Positions 1-5,683 are shown, numbered from the stretch's first letter. The stretch is DNA of 6,067 nucleotides from an uncultured Chthoniobacterales bacterium (GCA_955652855.1 CATPCN010000700.1:1-6067); one strand, 5' to 3'. Numbers and translations are program-made. Notes: generated by a model not told the origin, from the sequence alone.

Positions 1-96
1 CACGCACCGCCCGTGGCGACAAGTCTCCGCCTTGCTTTCGATCGCCTCAACGCGGTGATCGACGCCTGTTGCCAAGAGGAACGGCTGGCTGCCTAA
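1..96 (+). CDS. C-terminal end of an unidentified protein (partial)
   Basis: An open frame enters from the left edge and gives 31 residues ending SLRLAFDRLNAVIDACCQEE-RLAA before TAA at 94-96. The peptide is amphipathic and helix-like with normal codon use. The opposite strand reads as arginine/serine-rich shadow sequence, so plus-strand coding is the better reading. I do not recognise the family. It sits directly beside the point where the minus-strand permease is cut short, so it could be the tail of a transposase or another gene brought in by the same rearrangement, but no catalytic motif lies inside the window to test this. Confidence is for a real coding end, not for a function. Confidence 0.4.
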   Translation, partial: HAPPVATSLRLAFDRLNAVIDACCQEERLAA

Positions 97-121
97 ACTT
101 GACTCATTCCCAACAGAATTT

Positions 122-2053
122 TTAGGACAAGGACTCTAGCGTCATGCTCATGAACGGGGCCTGCCGATTAGGAAAATAAATGGCCGGCTCGGCGTTGCGG
201 CCTAGGCCCGAGTACTTGATATCGGCAACCACGCCGACCACTTCGGGATCCTTCGAAAGAATCCGACCGAGCGGACCAAAGCCGCCGGAGATCGTGTGCA
301 TCTTCTGGCCAATGGGATTTCCTTGCGGCCAGTATTGCCGCGCCAGAGCCTGATTGACAATGACCACTGGCGGCGCATCGGCGCGATCGTGATCGGTAAA
401 GTCGCGGCCCGCGATCATTTGTGTTCCGAGCGCGCTGAAGAGTCCTGGACTGACCATGCGATGCCACGCGGTCTGATCCTCCGGATGCGCGGGTCTGGGC
501 AAGGACAGAAAATGGAACGGCAGACGGTAGTCGAAATCCTGGGCCAGCGGAAGACTCGTGGTTGTGCCTGCGGCCTTCACTCCTGGCAGCGCCGCGGCCA
601 TCTCGCGGATGCGATCGAAAGTGTTGGCGACATCGATAGTCTTGACGTAGCGTGCAACGGGCAGGGAGATGTTCGCGGTAAGCACTCGCTCAGTCCGGAA
701 TCCGGGATCCACGTTGGTAAGTCGCGCGAAGCTCTTGATCAGCAGCCCCGCGCCGTTGACCAACACCACCGCGAGAGTGACTTGCGCGATCACCAGAATG
801 TTGCGGCCGCGACGATCATGAGCTCCTCCGGAACCGCCGTGTCCGCTCTCTTTTAGAGCATTGCCCAATTCCGGTTTACGGATACGCAGAACGGGCGCCA
901 TTCCGAACAACAAGCCGGACACGACGCTGATTGCCAGCGTGTAGAACAGCACCGGAAGGTTAAGCGTGACTTCGTTGATGCGAGGAACGTTGGCCGGGCC
1001 GAAGACGCGGACTGCCCGAACGCCTGCGATTGCCAGGGCTAGCCCGGCCGTTCCGCCGGCAACCGCCAGCAAAAGACTCTCGGTGAAAAATTGACGCGCC
1101 AGTCGTCCTCCGCTGGCTCCGAGTGCCGCACGCAACGCAACTTCCCTTTCGCGTGCCGACGCGTGCGCCAGCAGTAGATTGGCCACATTCGCACAAGCGA
1201 TCAGCAGCAGCAACCCGACGCTGGCAAGCAGCACGATCAGTGCCGGCTTCGAATTACCGACCAGATCGTCCGGCACCGTGCGAACACCAATGCCCCAATC
1301 CGCATTGGTGCTGGGAGACTCGACAGCAATCGCGCGGGCAATGGCGTCCATCTCCGCCTGGGCTTGCGGAAGCGTGACGCCGGGGCGCAGGCGCGCGACG
1401 GCATCCATGTATCGCGGCGTCGGCCGCTGACGGTAGTCCCGGATGCCGTTATTCCAAACCTGGGCGTCGCCGGCGAAGTGAATACCAGCGGGCAGGATGC
1501 CGATTACGGTATGCGCCAGACCATTGATGCCGATTGTTTTGCCGAGCAGAGCGGGATCGGATCCGTAACGGCGTTGCCACAATTCCGCGGTGATCAGCGT
1601 GACGTTGGGCCCACTCTGAAGTCCTTCCTGCTCCGAAATCGCGCGCCCAACGATTGGTGTGATTCCCAGCGTGTTCAGCAGCGAAGGAGTACCGCTCACA
1701 CAAGGCAAGCGCTCCGGATCGTGGCCCGGATCGGTAAGATTCACTTCGTTGCGCCAGTAGCCGCCAAATGCCTCCAGCGTGTGGCTGCGTCCGCTCCAGT
1801 CGTAATAATCGGAGGGCGAAACGAAGTAACGTTGGATGCCGTTCTTCGGCTCGGTCTCGAATAGATTCACCAGGCGCGCTGCATCCTTATAAGGGAGAGG
1901 CCGCAGGAGCACGGTCTGGATAACGCTGAAGATGGTTGTGTTGGCTCCGATGCCGAGCGCGAGCGCGGTCAAGGCGATGGCGTAGAGAGAAGGCTGGGAA
2001 CGCCAGGAGCGAAGTCCATGACGGAGATCGTGCCAAACCGTATCGATCTGCAT
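122..2053 (-). CDS. ADOP-type (MacB/FtsX-like) ABC transporter permease, C-terminally truncated
   Basis: Inner-membrane permease of the MacB/FtsX class, which couples cytoplasmic ATP hydrolysis to mechanical work on the periplasmic side; the substrate is unknown. Residues 1-22 (HDLRHGLRSWRSQPSLYAIA) lead into TM1 (about 22-50, with ALGIGANTTIFSVIQTVLLR), the usual ADOP start. A MacB-type periplasmic domain follows (about 55-260), then TM2 (271-297), the cytoplasmic coupling helix (302-320, EREVALRAALGASGGRLAR), TM3 (325-348), TM4 (367-390) and TM5 (419-440). A second periplasmic domain covers 450-640. Full family members run about 800-900 residues and end with a second FtsX module of three TMs. 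Here the family-like sequence stops at AIYFPNRQAPFMSMTL and continues only ESLS-stop, so the last module is absent. The transporter is probably inactive or a fragment. The Shine-Dalgarno AGGAG (2056-2060) lies only 2 nt from the ATG, unusually close, but the N-terminus fits the family start. Confidence 0.9.
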   Translation of the reverse strand: MQIDTVWHDLRHGLRSWRSQPSLYAIALTALALGIGANTTIFSVIQTVLLRPLPYKDAARLVNLFETEPKNGIQRYFVSPSDYYDWSGRSHTLEAFGGYWRNEVNLTDPGHDPERLPCVSGTPSLLNTLGITPIVGRAISEQEGLQSGPNVTLITAELWQRRYGSDPALLGKTIGINGLAHTVIGILPAGIHFAGDAQVWNNGIRDYRQRPTPRYMDAVARLRPGVTLPQAQAEMDAIARAIAVESPSTNADWGIGVRTVPDDLVGNSKPALIVLLASVGLLLLIACANVANLLLAHASAREREVALRAALGASGGRLARQFFTESLLLAVAGGTAGLALAIAGVRAVRVFGPANVPRINEVTLNLPVLFYTLAISVVSGLLFGMAPVLRIRKPELGNALKESGHGGSGGAHDRRGRNILVIAQVTLAVVLVNGAGLLIKSFARLTNVDPGFRTERVLTANISLPVARYVKTIDVANTFDRIREMAAALPGVKAAGTTTSLPLAQDFDYRLPFHFLSLPRPAHPEDQTAWHRMVSPGLFSALGTQMIAGRDFTDHDRADAPPVVIVNQALARQYWPQGNPIGQKMHTISGGFGPLGRILSKDPEVVGVVADIKYSGLGRNAEPAIYFPNRQAPFMSMTLESLS

Positions 2054-2161
2054 TACTCCTATTACGGCGATTCCCAGCGAAGGTTACGGCCGTTCTTGCG
2101 AAAACTTTGAATGCAGCCGCCGGTGACCAATGTCGCTAAATTTTCTCAAAACCTTGTAGGG

Positions 2162-2185
2162 CGGTCCCCCATAAGCGCTAACCTA
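2162..2185 (+). repeat. Left terminal inverted repeat (IRL) candidate
   Basis: This 24-bp sequence is the reverse complement of 5618-5641 with 21/24 identity and no gap. The core ccccataagcgctaac (2167-2182) is a perfect 16-bp match. The mismatches are at repeat positions 4, 5 and 22. The similarity does not clearly extend inward or outward, as expected for transposon ends. The core contains the self-complementary hexamer agcgct, which slightly raises the chance of a random inverted match. Confidence 0.65.
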
Positions 2186-2246
2186 ATCGAGGCGGCTGAG
2201 GGTCCTGCTCTTTGAACCAGATCTGTTCTCCGTCAACTAGCCTCAT

Positions 2247-2277
2247 TTGACGTGAAGGGACATCACGGGAGTAAATT
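2247..2277 (+). promoter_or_regulatory. Possible promoter of the GNAT gene with a small dyad in the spacer
   Basis: TTGACG (2247-2252) matches five of six bases of the sigma-70 -35 consensus. TAAATT (2272-2277) matches four of six of the -10, but with a long 19-nt spacer. A perfect 5-bp dyad (cgtga ... tcacg, 2251-2267) overlaps the -35 and fills much of the spacer, as an operator could. The GNAT start lies about 100 nt downstream. This is weak, consensus-only evidence. Confidence 0.22.
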
Positions 2278-2301
2278 CCCAGAACGCCGTTTCGAGCCAA
2301 C
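2276..2301 (+). repeat. Degenerate direct repeat, copy A (upstream of GNAT)
   Basis: This copy aligns with 3062-3092 in the same orientation: ttccca-gaacgccgttt then cgagccaac, against ttcccaagaacggcgttt then ggcg then cgagtcaac. That is 24 matches over 26 aligned bases, with a 1-nt and a 4-nt gap. The two copies bracket the acetyltransferase gene. The sequence lacks the GTTRRRY/RYYYAAC boxes of a classical integron attC site. Confidence 0.35.
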
Positions 2302-2379
2302 TTCAGATTTACCGACTTATTGGGAGGTTATCGAGGCAAGCCCCGATCACGCTTCGCCGGGCCAAGTTAAGATGAACCC

Positions 2380-2958
2380 ATGATCGATATCGAGACAACC
2401 CGGCTGCGGTTGCGCCGTTGGATCGACGCCGATTTCGAACCCCTAGTGGCAATGAACGCCGACCCGCGCGTCATGGAATTCTTCCCTTCCACCGCGTCGC
2501 GTAAGGAAACCGAAGACCTCTGGAGCCGCATACACGACCATTTCGAGACCCACGGCTTCGGTCTTTGGGCCATGGAGGTGGACGGTATCTTTGCGGGCTG
2601 GCTCGGGCTAATGCGGCCGCGATTTGAAGCGCACTTCACACCGTGCGTTGAAGTCGGCTACCGGTTGCGTACCGAATTTTGGGGTCGAGGCCTTGCAACC
2701 GAAGGCGCTCGAGCGGTGTTGCGATACGGTTTTGAACGCCTGAAACTCGAAGAGATCGTCTCGTTTACGGTGCCTTCGAATACGAGGTCGCGCCGCGTGA
2801 TGGAAAAGATCGGCCTGACGTTTTCCGAGGATTTCGATCATCCGCTCATCGCAGAGGGTCACCCCATGCGGCACCATGTGCTGTATCGGATCTCGCGGAC
2901 TGCCTGGGAGGGTGGAGCTTCCGACCAAACCACATCTCACGGTCCGTTGACCCACTGA
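2380..2958 (+). CDS. GNAT family N-acetyltransferase, RimJ/RimL type
   Basis: Cytoplasmic acetyl-CoA-dependent N-acetyltransferase of the RimJ/RimL branch (Acetyltransf_3). Characterised members acetylate protein N-termini, amino acids or small amines; this substrate cannot be read from sequence. The family opening TTRLRLRRWIDADFEPL is at residues 6-22. The strand-4/motif-A region EVGYRLRTEFWGRGLATEG (91-109) carries the pyrophosphate-binding turn (W-G-R-G-L-A, 101-106). The motif-B helix VPSNTRSRRVMEKIGL (131-146) has the conserved N-x3-S-x4-E-K-x-G-L pattern. The domain ends at HHVLYRISRTAW, leaving a tail of about 16 extra residues. The 192-aa length is normal for the family. The start has only a weak upstream AAG-rich site, but the protein begins exactly where the family does. 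It stands alone on the plus strand, and the next gene faces it. Confidence 0.92.
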   Translation: MIDIETTRLRLRRWIDADFEPLVAMNADPRVMEFFPSTASRKETEDLWSRIHDHFETHGFGLWAMEVDGIFAGWLGLMRPRFEAHFTPCVEVGYRLRTEFWGRGLATEGARAVLRYGFERLKLEEIVSFTVPSNTRSRRVMEKIGLTFSEDFDHPLIAEGHPMRHHVLYRISRTAWEGGASDQTTSHGPLTH

Positions 2959-3087
2959 GGCACAGAATTTTCCAGGAATTGAGCTGCCGAGCAATGGTTA
3001 ACGGAGGAACGGATGCGTGAAGCGGTCTCGAAGTCCGGTTGGAGGAAACATGGCCACGCGGTTCCCAAGAACGGCGTTTGGCGCGAG
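2959..3087. other. Convergent intergenic region between GNAT and the membrane protein
   Basis: This 129-bp stretch lies between two convergent stop codons. It contains a 15-nt sequence repeated near the right end of the element (3027-3041) and most of copy B of the degenerate repeat. A nested imperfect dyad has outer arms gcggtt 3058-3063 and aaccgc 3090-3095, with inner ccaa/ttgg arms. It could fold in transcripts from either strand, but no U-tract follows, so I do not call a rho-independent terminator. Confidence 0.45.
3027..3041 (+). repeat. 15-bp direct repeat, copy 1
   Basis: ctcgaagtccggttg recurs perfectly at 5508-5522 in the same orientation, and looser similarity continues for about 15 bases 3' of both (ggaa ... 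ggcc). Copy 1 lies 68 bp after the GNAT stop; copy 2 lies about 150 bp after the stop of the last cargo gene. Confidence 0.4.
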
Positions 3088-3092
3088 TCAAC
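3062..3092 (+). repeat. Degenerate direct repeat, copy B (downstream of GNAT)
   Basis: Partner of 2276-2301, with a 1-nt and a 4-nt insertion relative to that copy. It overlaps the stop codon (3088-3090) of the minus-strand membrane-protein gene, so its last bases are also coding on that strand. Confidence 0.35.
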
Positions 3093-3690
3093 CGCTTTGT
3101 TTAACGGCGCCCCCCTCTTCCTCCGAAGGGAAGTCTATGGTTTCGGTTAGCAGCAGCATCTTTCGTGCGCCGCTTGATATGGCCACCCAAGCGGACTGGA
3201 GGTCCGATCGAGATCTTCCTAGGAGTAGGACTCCGAAGTTTGATTCCTCATTTCCACCAACCGCACCATAGTCATGACCATACATGTACCTGCCATTCGA
3301 TGCTACTTGAACACTCATATAACCGTTAGAAACTGAATCCTTCCGCCTCGATCTCCAGTGTCCCACGAGGTATGTCTCTTTCTTGAGTTTGGGGCGCCAG
3401 CACCACTGGAGCTTCTTCGGAGCGTTCACGGTCTGCACCTTTATACCGCGTATGCTCTTTTTGATTTCGACTTCCTGGACATGCCACTCAAGAATCCTAC
3501 GAACTGTCTTGTCACGCGTCTCGCGAAGATAGTAGACCGGCTGGACGGCGAGAAACCATGGCCCGTAAAGGCCCCGTTTTTGGCCCTCCCAGAGTTCAAC
3601 TGCGATCGTCAGTCCAATCGCCATTATGGCCCCAACCAAGGGAGCGAAGAACAACTCGATCGCCAGGGGAGCAAACAACCAATCGATCAT
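3088..3690 (-). CDS. Membrane-anchored protein of unknown function with a C-terminal beta-rich domain
   Basis: 200 residues, family not recognised. The N-terminus is strongly hydrophobic: residues 4-33 (APLAIELFFAPLVGAIMAIG and following) can form one long or two short membrane helices, ending at VELWEGQKRG. A basic linker follows (about 55-108, KTVRRILEWHVQEVEIKKSI then KKLQWCWRPKLKKE). The C-terminal part (108-185) alternates short strands and turns: LVGHWRSR, NGYMSVQVASNGRYMYGHDY, NFGVLLLGRSRSDLQSAWVA, ending LPSEEEGG-like. The GHW...GYM...NGRYMYG pattern looks like a small beta-barrel or lipocalin-like fold; this is an impression, not a family assignment. The start ATG (3688-3690) has a GGCGGAAAGG-type site 10 nt upstream and is well supported. 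The gene is convergent with GNAT and divergent from the MtlR-like operon. Confidence 0.75.
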   Translation of the reverse strand: MIDWLFAPLAIELFFAPLVGAIMAIGLTIAVELWEGQKRGLYGPWFLAVQPVYYLRETRDKTVRRILEWHVQEVEIKKSIRGIKVQTVNAPKKLQWCWRPKLKKETYLVGHWRSRRKDSVSNGYMSVQVASNGRYMYGHDYGAVGGNEESNFGVLLLGRSRSDLQSAWVAISSGARKMLLLTETIDFPSEEEGGAVKQSG

Positions 3691-3995
3691 GCGTCAGGTG
3701 CCTTTCCGCCGCCTCTAAGGCCAGGACGTGCCTTTGACCAATCGTAGCGATTTATTTGCAAGGTCATTGGAAGGGGGGGTGCGGCGAAGCATCGGGGCAA
3801 GAAGTCCAGGCTGGAGGAAGTCTCCACGATTGTCCTCGAACCCTGTTTTCCGGACCCCGAAGGCACAAGCCCGACATGGCCAGGAGAGGTCCAAGTAAAT
3901 TGCGCATTCGGGATTTGGCAAACTCCACCCTGCAAAGCATTTGGTTTCAATGGCCTTGGTCGATCATTGAACACAAAGGACGTTATGATGCGTGT
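3691..3995. other. Divergent intergenic region between the membrane protein and the MtlR-like operon
   Basis: This 305-bp stretch must hold the promoters of both flanking genes. The minus-strand Shine-Dalgarno site (ggcggaaagg, opposite strand) sits at its left edge, and aaagga (3975-3980) near its right edge. A run of seven G lies at 3773-3779. A TTGGCA (3915-3920) resembles a -35 box but has no acceptable -10 partner. Open frames cross it on both strands, but they are arginine/proline/glycine-rich and start without support, so I leave them out. Confidence 0.5.
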
Positions 3996-4559
3996 ATGGC
4001 AGACAGCACGCAGCCCGGTTTCGATCTCTCCGGAATGAATCAATTTGTAGATGAGGCGAATGTGATCAACCAGCAGCTCAGGGACGAAACTGACCGCGGC
4101 GCGGCGCTCGTAGGCGTCGCGTTCCTTGATGAGCTACTTGGCCGGCTGCTCAAGTCGCGTATGCTCGACGGTAAAACGAGCGAAGATCTCTTTGAAGGCT
4201 CCAATCCGCTGGCCAGCTTTTCCGCTCGTGTCGATGTAGCGTACTGCTTGGGGTGGATTGGCCCAGAAACATGCCACGAATTGCATTTGATGCGGAAAAT
4301 CCGGAACGCCTTCGCCCACGTGCATACGCCTGTCACGTTCTCCAGCGACGCTATACAGAACCGTTGCAGGGCGTTGCAGATTCCTCAGGCCGTTCTTCCG
4401 GTGCGACTTCCCAGGGCCAGGGATCGCTTTTTGTTTTCAGTGTCTATGCTCATGTTACGGCTGGAGTATTATCGCCGCGACTCACGGGCACCAGCACCCG
4501 CATCGGACCCGCCGGTAACGCGGCTCGATCCGAGGGAAGGAACGGTCGTTGAGCCATGA
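3996..4559 (+). CDS. MtlR (mannitol operon repressor)-family protein with a HEPN-like RNAFAH motif
   Basis: 187 residues. The core resembles the all-alpha MtlR family (PF05068): ETDRGAALVGVAFLDELLGR (31-50), NPLASFSARVDVAYCLGWI (70-88), MRKIRNAFAH (99-108). Enterobacterial MtlR represses mannitol uptake genes. No mannitol gene is nearby here, so that role should not be transferred. R103-N104-x3-H108 matches the R-(N/D/H)-x3-H pattern of HEPN ribonucleases; whether this is functional is inference. The tail from about 161 (DSRAPAPASDPP) is polar, proline-rich and probably disordered. The frame is open back to 3756, but the upstream part is low-quality sequence. I choose ATG 3996 (MADSTQPGFD), with ATG 4035 as an alternative; aaagga (3975-3980) is rather far upstream. 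It is the first gene of a coupled three-gene operon: its TGA overlaps the next ATG (ATGA, 4556-4559). Confidence 0.82.
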   Translation: MADSTQPGFDLSGMNQFVDEANVINQQLRDETDRGAALVGVAFLDELLGRLLKSRMLDGKTSEDLFEGSNPLASFSARVDVAYCLGWIGPETCHELHLMRKIRNAFAHVHTPVTFSSDAIQNRCRALQIPQAVLPVRLPRARDRFLFSVSMLMLRLEYYRRDSRAPAPASDPPVTRLDPREGTVVEP

Positions 4560-4657
4560 GCGGTGAACGCATATCGTTCAACCTTCCGCCGGGCTTGGCG
4601 GTGATTGGCCGCGCCGATGAGGTCAGCCTCGACGAATACGAACGGGTGGCGATCTGA
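4556..4657 (+). CDS. Small 33-aa protein gene, translationally coupled on both sides
   Basis: Start ATG 4556 overlaps the stop of the MtlR-like gene (ATGA). Stop TGA 4655-4657 shares its last base with the ATG of the following gene (TGATG). The peptide begins MSGERISFNLPPGLAVIGRA and ends with an acidic segment (DEVSLDEYERVAI). It has no membrane segment or cysteine and no low-complexity bias, and codon use is like its neighbours. A purine-rich ggaaggaa (4535-4542) lies 13 nt upstream, so translation probably depends on coupling. The exact start/stop interlocking at both ends is strong positional evidence for a translated gene, and it fills the whole gap between its neighbours. The alternative is a chance open frame in a 97-nt spacer. 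Function is unknown. Confidence 0.6.
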   Translation: MSGERISFNLPPGLAVIGRADEVSLDEYERVAI

Positions 4658-5355
4658 TGTCCCCAGGAATTCTTGCATCCGTAATCACAGCTATTGCGGC
4701 GTTCATTGGTGTCATGATAGGTGGATGGTTGACGGCGCTCAATCAGAAACGCGAACGTCGGAATCGGCGTATTAGCGAACAGTTGGCCGGTTTTTATGGC
4801 CCAATACTCGCCATACGCGCTCAAGTGCTTTCACAAAGGGAGCTGGGTCAGAGAATCAGCGGGGCTGCAGAAGCAGCCTGGCAAGCAATGGTGAAGCGGG
4901 CTTATGAAGGGAACGACGAATTCGGGAAAATCGACCGCATGGAAAAGCTCACGCAGCAGCGGTGGCCGAGCTTTGAGAAGCTCACGGAATACGGTAACCG
5001 GCAGCTCGTGGAAGAAATCATCCCTTCCTACCGCAAAATGGTCGAGCTCTTCACCTCGAAAATGCATTTGGCTGAGCCGTCTACCATCACCTATTTTCCG
5101 GCGCTGTTGGAGTTCGTGGAAATATGGAACCGATGGCTTAATGAATCCTTGCCAGGTGAGGTGTTGGGAATCCTGAACCACACCGAAGACACCCTCTTTC
5201 CGCTTTACGACAATCTACTTGAGAACTTTACGCGCATGCACCAAGAGCTAGCTGAAAAGCGGCGCTGGTGGGGCTGGTGGCGACGCTCGCCAATAAAGGT
5301 GCACGGCCCTGCGCTCGCGGTGAATCCTTTCGCGGCTCCCAAGAGAGACTCCTGA
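4657..5355 (+). CDS. Single-pass membrane protein of unknown function
   Basis: 232 residues. The N-terminal helix 5-27 (ILASVITAIAAFIGVMIGGW) is followed by a strongly basic stretch (NQKRERRNRR, 29-38). This predicts one membrane pass with the bulk in the cytoplasm by the positive-inside rule. The rest (about 40-205) is almost entirely helical: ISEQLAGFYGPILAIRAQV, then RQLVEEIIPSYRKMVELFTS, then FPALLEFVEIWNRWLNESLP and LYDNLLENFTRMHQELAEKR. It ends in an unusual RRWWGWWRR cluster (202-210) and a short tail. The general pattern resembles an unnamed family of short N-anchored helical proteins; I cannot give a function. The start is fixed by the TGATG junction with the 33-aa gene and a gggtgg site 7 nt upstream. 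Being coupled to the MtlR-like gene, it may tether that protein or the small protein to the membrane (inference). Confidence 0.8.
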   Translation: MSPGILASVITAIAAFIGVMIGGWLTALNQKRERRNRRISEQLAGFYGPILAIRAQVLSQRELGQRISGAAEAAWQAMVKRAYEGNDEFGKIDRMEKLTQQRWPSFEKLTEYGNRQLVEEIIPSYRKMVELFTSKMHLAEPSTITYFPALLEFVEIWNRWLNESLPGEVLGILNHTEDTLFPLYDNLLENFTRMHQELAEKRRWWGWWRRSPIKVHGPALAVNPFAAPKRDS

Positions 5356-5360
5356 GACGA

Positions 5361-5432
5361 TGGGTTTTGACCCTGACATTTGAAACACGTCAACCTGCAA
5401 CCGACGCAGTTCAGCGGATGTGTCGAAACCCA
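5361..5432. repeat. Imperfect inverted pair downstream of the last cargo gene
   Basis: tgggttttgac (5361-5371) is complementary to gtcgaaaccca (5422-5432) at 10 of 11 positions, and the odd one can pair as G-U in RNA. A short inner ctgc/gcag stem (5394-5397 / 5406-5409) lies in the loop. It begins 6 nt after the operon stop. It may be a structured 3' end of the operon mRNA, but there is no U-tract for a standard terminator. Confidence 0.35.
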
Positions 5433-5507
5433 CCCCTTTTGAAGCATCGCCTTTGACGCAGTTGGACGTAAAGCGCCCATTCCGCCAGAAGTGTAAGCCC
5501 AAAGGCC

Positions 5508-5522
5508 CTCGAAGTCCGGTTG
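5508..5522 (+). repeat. 15-bp direct repeat, copy 2
   Basis: Perfect copy of 3027-3041 (ctcgaagtccggttg). It lies about 95 bp inside the right inverted repeat, downstream of a plus-strand cargo gene like copy 1. Confidence 0.4.
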
Positions 5523-5600
5523 TGGGAAGTGGCGGCCGTCGATTGCTCCTATCAAGCGCCGTTCATGGGCACTCGCGGAAAAATGACATCTATTCCTTCG

Positions 5601-5617
5601 GGTCGGACTGGCCGACC
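5601..5617. other. Short perfect hairpin abutting the right inverted repeat
   Basis: ggtcgg (5601-5606) and ccgacc (5612-5617) form a 6-bp GC-rich stem around actgg, ending exactly where the inverted repeat begins. It could be a structural part of the element end. No T-run follows, so I do not call it a terminator. Confidence 0.35.
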
Positions 5618-5641
5618 TAAGTTAGCGCTTATGGGGACCCG
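5618..5641 (-). repeat. Right terminal inverted repeat (IRR) candidate
   Basis: Reverse complement of 2162-2185 at 21 of 24 positions, with a perfect core gttagcgcttatgggg at 5621-5636. It begins immediately after a small hairpin and ends 109 bp before the ATPase start codon. Confidence 0.65.
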
Positions 5642-5683
5642 GTATTCATTCGTTGAAGAATCCAGCGGTCGCCGACCCACGCT

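Larger units (their letters stand above)
2054..2379. other. Intergenic region between permease and GNAT gene, holding the left inverted repeat
   Basis: This is 326 bp without a credible gene. The first 108 bp are the 5' leader and presumed promoter region of the minus-strand permease; I see no convincing -35/-10 pair there. The left inverted repeat follows at 2162-2185. To its right are a small perfect dyad cgtga/tcacg (2251-2255 and 2263-2267, 7-nt loop) inside a possible promoter, and one copy of a degenerate direct repeat (2276-2301) that recurs after the GNAT gene. Confidence 0.6.
2162..5641. mobile_element. Candidate non-autonomous mobile element or inserted cargo island bounded by 24-bp inverted repeats
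   Basis: The two inverted repeats bound 3480 bp. That segment separates a minus-strand ABC permease from a plus-strand ABC ATPase. It carries five genes unrelated to either: a GNAT acetyltransferase, an unknown membrane protein, an MtlR-family protein, a 33-aa protein and another membrane protein. No transposase, resolvase or integrase frame is recognisable inside, and no clear target-site duplication is visible (left flank ...tgtaggg, right flank gtattcatt...). If it is mobile, it must be moved in trans or have decayed. Alternatives are two solitary copies of a short repeat (MITE or IS remnant) in opposite orientation, or a pair of regulatory sites. Confidence 0.4.

Noticed and set aside
296..1864. 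Several plus-strand open frames opposite the permease
   Set aside because: They are arginine/serine/proline-rich antisense shadows of the strongly supported minus-strand coding sequence.
2953..2985. Possible terminator around ttccaggaa after the GNAT stop
   Set aside because: The dyad is only 4 bp per arm and is not followed by a T-run.
3006..3040. Segment resembling the conserved cggatgcg...gtccggtt hairpin of bacterial group II introns
   Set aside because: The internal pairing expected in that hairpin is missing, and no reverse transcriptase or domain V-like sequence is nearby.
3815..3870. cctcgaaccctgttttccgga looks like a tRNA T-arm and acceptor end
   Set aside because: No matching 5' acceptor strand, D-arm or anticodon arm could be placed upstream or on the other strand.
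3756..3995. N-terminal extension of the MtlR-like protein by 80 residues
   Set aside because: It would need a non-ATG start, its composition is unlike the core, and family homology begins well after residue 3996.
3996..5355. Integron cassette array (GNAT, MtlR-like and hypothetical genes are common cassette cargo)
   Set aside because: No GTTRRRY/RYYYAAC-bounded attC site could be paired, genes lie on both strands, and three of them are translationally coupled.
5205..5555. Minus-strand frame beginning IGAIDGRHF, faintly like a DDE transposase motif
   Set aside because: It starts with TTG, soon turns into cysteine/serine/arginine-rich shadow sequence, and overlaps a well-supported plus-strand gene.
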